Of a DNA stretch of 8,758 nt, positions 6,242 to 8,758 are shown piece by piece. Both the position numbers and the translations under genes were made by a program. Location: assembly GCA_017518785.1 (NCBI GenBank), contig JAFWUA010000039.1, positions 1 through 8,758 of the forward strand. Reading direction: 5' to 3'. The stretch is from Neisseriaceae bacterium. Lineage in GTDB: Bacteria; Pseudomonadota; Gammaproteobacteria; Burkholderiales; Neisseriaceae. The first letter of the stretch is position 1, and every line of letters begins with the position of its first letter. The notes under the pieces were generated by a model. The model was not told the origin of the DNA, made no database searches, and saw only the letters and a list, made by a program, of their open reading frames with translations.

Positions 6242-7159
6242 TTAATTGTAATTTGTTTTTTGCATTGCTTTCTGTTGTTGTTTTTGAATTTCTATTTCTT
6301 TGGCTATTTTATACCATTTAATCCATTCGTCAGGAACTTCCAAAGTAATACGCCCTATTGCTCCTGAACGAAAATCTTGCAATACAATTTCTGCAGCTTT
6401 TTGTGTATCATAACGCCTACCAGATAATAAGGCTCCACGCCGAATTGCAATTGAATTTAACCACTCATCATCATGATTATTTTCATTTAAGTTATCAATG
6501 CTATAACGTTTTTGTAATAATTCCAAATAATTTATTTTTAAATATGATATTAAATATAGTGCAACTTCCTCTTCATCTAATGCGTTACGTCCAACACTTC
6601 CTGCAATTGCTAAATTATATCCACTTTCAGGAACGATTATTTTCTGCCATAACATTCCAGGAGTGTCATATAACCAAAAATCATCTGATAAGATAAGTCT
6701 TTGTTCTGCTTTGGTAATACCAGGTTCATTACCTGTTTTAGCTGATTTTTTACCAAGCATTCCGTTAATAAGAGTTGATTTACCAACATTTGGTACGCCA
6801 CAAATCATTGCACGTAATGGTTTTTCTAATCCTTTACGATGTGGAATCATATTCCGGCAGACTTTAATAATTTTTGCACAATTTGATTTTTCATGGGAAA
6901 CTGTGGCAATTGCATCAGTAATATTTTGCTGTTTGAAATATTCAATCCATTGCAAAGTACGTTTATCATCAGCTAAATCTGCTTTATTGAGTATTTTCAA
7001 ACAAGGAATATTACGTATATTTTTTGCTAATAGCGGACTAATACTCGAAGCAGGCAAGCGTGCATCTAATACTTCAATTAAAATATCGATATTTTTAGCA
7101 CGTTCACTAATGGCTTTTTTTGCCTTATTCATATGACCTGGAAACCATTGTATACTCAC
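6242..7159 (-). CDS. ylqF: Ribosome biogenesis GTPase YlqF (RbgA)
   Basis: YlqF/RbgA is a circularly permuted GTPase that helps late assembly of the 50S ribosomal subunit. In 305 residues the motifs occur in permuted order: N-terminal QWFPGHMNKA (4-13, family signature), G4 NKAD (58-61), G1 GVPNVGKS (121-128), G2 region GITK (147-150) and G3 DTPG (165-168), followed by a helical C-terminal part likely to contact rRNA and a Lys/Gln-rich tail. The start is GTG at 7159, overlapping the rapZ stop in GTGA, with AAGGGA at 7166-7171 six bases upstream, so translation is probably coupled to rapZ. A 12-mer hairpin follows the stop. Length and motifs are normal for the family. Confidence 0.95.
   Translation of the reverse strand: MSIQWFPGHMNKAKKAISERAKNIDILIEVLDARLPASSISPLLAKNIRNIPCLKILNKADLADDKRTLQWIEYFKQQNITDAIATVSHEKSNCAKIIKVCRNMIPHRKGLEKPLRAMICGVPNVGKSTLINGMLGKKSAKTGNEPGITKAEQRLILSDDFWLYDTPGMLWQKIIVPESGYNLAIAGSVGRNALDEEEVALYLISYLKINYLELLQKRYSIDNLNENNHDDEWLNSIAIRRGALLSGRRYDTQKAAEIVLQDFRSGAIGRITLEVPDEWIKWYKIAKEIEIQKQQQKAMQKTNYN
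6852..6863 (-). repeat. 12-mer AGTCTGCCGGAA, exact copy inside ylqF
   Basis: This copy is in the coding orientation of ylqF, read as aaA-GTC-TGC-CGG-AAt (K-V-C-R-N, residues 99-103), in the variable linker between the G4 and G1 motifs. The reading frame differs from those at 752 and 5607. Confidence 0.75.
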
Positions 7160-8007
7160 AATTTTTCCCTTTCAAATAATTGACGATGACGTAATAAAAC
7201 AGAATAATCATCTTGAAAGTATTTAGCCAAAGAAGCAGCAACAAAAACAGAACGATGCTGACCACCGGTACAACCAATTGATACATTTAGATGATTTTTA
7301 TGTTGACGCATTTCCTGAATACGGCGTTTTAAAAAAGCAGCAATATCATTGATTAAATTATTGGCATCATCTGTTAATGCAAAAAATTGTTTTATTTCCG
7401 CATCATTACCGTTAAGAGAACGTAAATTGTCATCATAATAAGGATTTGGAAGACTACGTACATCAAAAACAAAATCAGCATCTAATGGAATGCCATATTT
7501 AAAACCAAATGATTCAAAAGTAATTGTAAATTTTGATATTTCAATTTGAGCCCAATCGCGAATAATCGAACGTAATTGATTAGCTGAAAGATGTGTTGTA
7601 TCTACAACATAGGCATTTTCTCGTAATAGTCCTAACATTTCTCTTTCATTTTGAATTGCTTCTTCCAAAGTTACTTTATTTTTTGCCAAAGGATGTGGAC
7701 GACGTGTTTGTGAAAAACGTCTAATTAATACATCATCACGTGTATCTAAAAATAATATTCTCACCTGAATTTGTGCCATTTGTGCTAATGCCATTAAACG
7801 GTCAAAACGCGATATATCAATTCCCAAACGCGAATCTATACTTACAGCTAATTTTAAACTTGAATTATGAGTTTCATGCCATTTTGCTAATTCAGGTAAT
7901 AAAAGTGGTGGCAAATTATCTACACAAAAAAAACCGTCGTCTTCTAATACTTTCAAGGCGACAGATTTTCCAGAACCAGATAATCCACTAATCAGTATCA
8001 GTTTCAT
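7156..8007 (-). CDS. rapZ: RNase adapter RapZ (YvcJ-family nucleotide-binding protein)
   Basis: In E. coli RapZ binds small RNAs GlmY/GlmZ and guides RNase E to control glmS, adjusting amino-sugar supply for the cell envelope; whether that circuit exists here is unknown. The 283-residue protein has Walker A GLSGSGKS (8-15), FCVDNLP (27-33), RRFSQTRRPHPL (96-107), FGFKYGIP (167-174), DVRSLPNPYY (182-191) and the C-terminal GCTGGQHRS (245-253) followed by RHRQ (273-276), all family signatures. It ends soon after RHRQ, so the basic tail used for RNA binding in E. coli is reduced to FEREKL. ATG 8007 overlaps the end of hprK by 20 bases, with GAGGAA at 8018-8023, 10 bases upstream. The hprK-rapZ order is typical of beta- and gammaproteobacterial PTS clusters. 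Confidence 0.95.
   Translation of the reverse strand: MKLILISGLSGSGKSVALKVLEDDGFFCVDNLPPLLLPELAKWHETHNSSLKLAVSIDSRLGIDISRFDRLMALAQMAQIQVRILFLDTRDDVLIRRFSQTRRPHPLAKNKVTLEEAIQNEREMLGLLRENAYVVDTTHLSANQLRSIIRDWAQIEISKFTITFESFGFKYGIPLDADFVFDVRSLPNPYYDDNLRSLNGNDAEIKQFFALTDDANNLINDIAAFLKRRIQEMRQHKNHLNVSIGCTGGQHRSVFVAASLAKYFQDDYSVLLRHRQLFEREKL
7166..7171 (-). promoter_or_regulatory. Ribosome binding site supporting the ylqF GTG start
   Basis: AAGGGA on the minus strand lies 6 bases before GTG 7159 and inside the end of rapZ. It decides the start of ylqF in the absence of an ATG before residue 10. Confidence 0.65.
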
Positions 8008-8758
8008 CTTTCAAGCGTTCCTCTTTCATTGCAGCAGTATGACGATCTAAAAACTCCTGAGTACTGTCTATACCACGCAATTGCATTATAAAATTCTGCA
8101 CTGCTGCTTCGACCAATACTGCCAAGTTTCGTCCAATAGCAACAGGAATTGTAATCTTACGTACTCCAACATTGAGTATTTCTTCACGCTCTGCACGAAT
8201 GTTCAAACGATCGAGAGTTTTCATATAATCATCGTCTGCCGGAACAAGGTTAATAATCAATTGTAGATGCTTTTTCAGACGTACTGATGTTTCGCCAAAT
8301 ATTTTACGAATATTCAATATTCCCACACCACGTACTTCTAAAAAACCACGCAATACAGTAGGGCATTGACCTTCCAAACGCTCCGGTGCTGTACGAAATA
8401 ATTCCACAGCATCATCTGCTACCAAACGATGTCCACGAGATAATAACTCCAAAGCTAATTCACTTTTACCCAAACCTGATTGTCCCATTAACAAAACACC
8501 AACCTCAAACACGTCCAAAAATACTCCGTGTTTCACTACCGAAGCAGCCAAAGCGTGTTGCAAATAAATGCGTAAAACGTCCATTAAATATGGACTTTCC
8601 ATTTTTGATGAAATTAGTGGAACGTTATGCGTATTACAATAATCACGTAATACTTGCGGAATCGGCAAATCGTTAGCAACTATGATTAACGATACTTCTA
8701 ATCCACCCAAAATATCCATTAGCGGACGAATTTCATCACCATCTTCCAAACGAGTTAA
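7988..8758 (-). CDS. hprK: HPr kinase/phosphorylase, 5' partial
   Basis: HprK phosphorylates, and dephosphorylates, a serine of HPr-type PTS proteins in response to metabolites. The frame is open to the right edge (256 residues plus stop visible); the TTG at 8749 is an internal Leu, because the reading L-T-R-L-E-D-G continues from outside and matches the neisserial protein there. About 65-75 N-terminal residues are missing, by comparison with a usual length of about 320. Visible parts: the end of the N-terminal domain through SKMESPYLMDVLR, KHGVFLD (76-82) with the His expected in catalysis, Walker A GQSGLGKS (92-99), ADDAVELF (114-121), the family signature LEVRGVGILNI (140-150) and PVAIGRNLAVLVEAA (205-219). 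The close similarity to Neisseria HprK, judged from memory, is the main taxonomic clue. Confidence 0.95.
   Translation of the reverse strand, partial: LTRLEDGDEIRPLMDILGGLEVSLIIVANDLPIPQVLRDYCNTHNVPLISSKMESPYLMDVLRIYLQHALAASVVKHGVFLDVFEVGVLLMGQSGLGKSELALELLSRGHRLVADDAVELFRTAPERLEGQCPTVLRGFLEVRGVGILNIRKIFGETSVRLKKHLQLIINLVPADDDYMKTLDRLNIRAEREEILNVGVRKITIPVAIGRNLAVLVEAAVQNFIMQLRGIDSTQEFLDRHTAAMKEERLKDETDTD
8018..8023 (-). promoter_or_regulatory. Ribosome binding site of rapZ inside hprK
   Basis: GAGGAA on the minus strand, 10 bases before ATG 8007, supports that start and translational coupling with hprK. Confidence 0.55.
8233..8244 (+). repeat. 12-mer copy with one mismatch, antisense in hprK
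   Basis: CGTCTGCCGGAA matches the 12-mer except at its first base. It codes, on the opposite strand, V-P-A-D in hprK, where Neisseria has a similar segment, so protein constraint may contribute. Confidence 0.5.

Noticed and set aside
6663..7136. 157-residue + strand open frame opposite ylqF
   Set aside because: It is a shadow of the conserved YlqF GTPase coding sequence on the other strand.
8747..8749. TTG as the start of hprK
   Set aside because: The frame continues to the window edge and the residues before it match the neisserial HprK N-terminal domain.

Overview
The window is AT-rich DNA that most likely comes from a betaproteobacterium of the family Neisseriaceae. Two things point there. 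First, the visible part of HprK, followed by an overlapping rapZ, reads very much like the neisserial proteins as I remember them (no search was possible). Second, a 12-base word, AGTCTGCCGGAA, occurs seven times exactly and three more times with one mismatch, alone inside genes and as inverted pairs forming hairpins between genes. That is how neisserial DNA uptake sequences (DUS) behave. The word is close to known DUS dialects but identical to none I can recall.

Left half (1-4458, + strand): the 3' part of one very large gene for a secreted, modular, adhesin-like protein. The frame is open from base 1, so the start lies outside the window. It begins with a pure Asp-Ser dipeptide tract encoded by an 18-bp minisatellite (1-417). 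Ig-like modules of at least three recurring types follow, then a stretch with no recognised family, then spaced, degenerate RTX-like Ca-binding repeats and an acidic C-terminus, as expected for a type I secretion substrate. A terminator hairpin follows the stop codon.

Middle (4459-4654): a convergent intergenic region with two hairpins. The second is an inverted pair of the 12-mer and looks like a bidirectional terminator.

Right half (4655-8758, - strand): a tightly packed housekeeping cluster read right to left: hprK (5' end outside the window), rapZ, ylqF, thiL, pgpA. hprK-rapZ and rapZ-ylqF overlap. A second 12-mer hairpin separates ylqF from thiL. pgpA appears to have a one-base frameshift near its 5' end that detaches its conserved first ~15 residues.

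The genes fall into two unrelated parts: a surface or biofilm protein, and a cluster for PTS-linked regulation (hprK), envelope-sugar regulation (rapZ), 50S ribosome assembly (ylqF), thiamine diphosphate synthesis (thiL) and phosphatidylglycerol synthesis (pgpA). What links them is the shared 12-mer. The main points for follow-up are the candidate new DUS dialect, the SD minisatellite in an RTX-type protein, and the pgpA frameshift.
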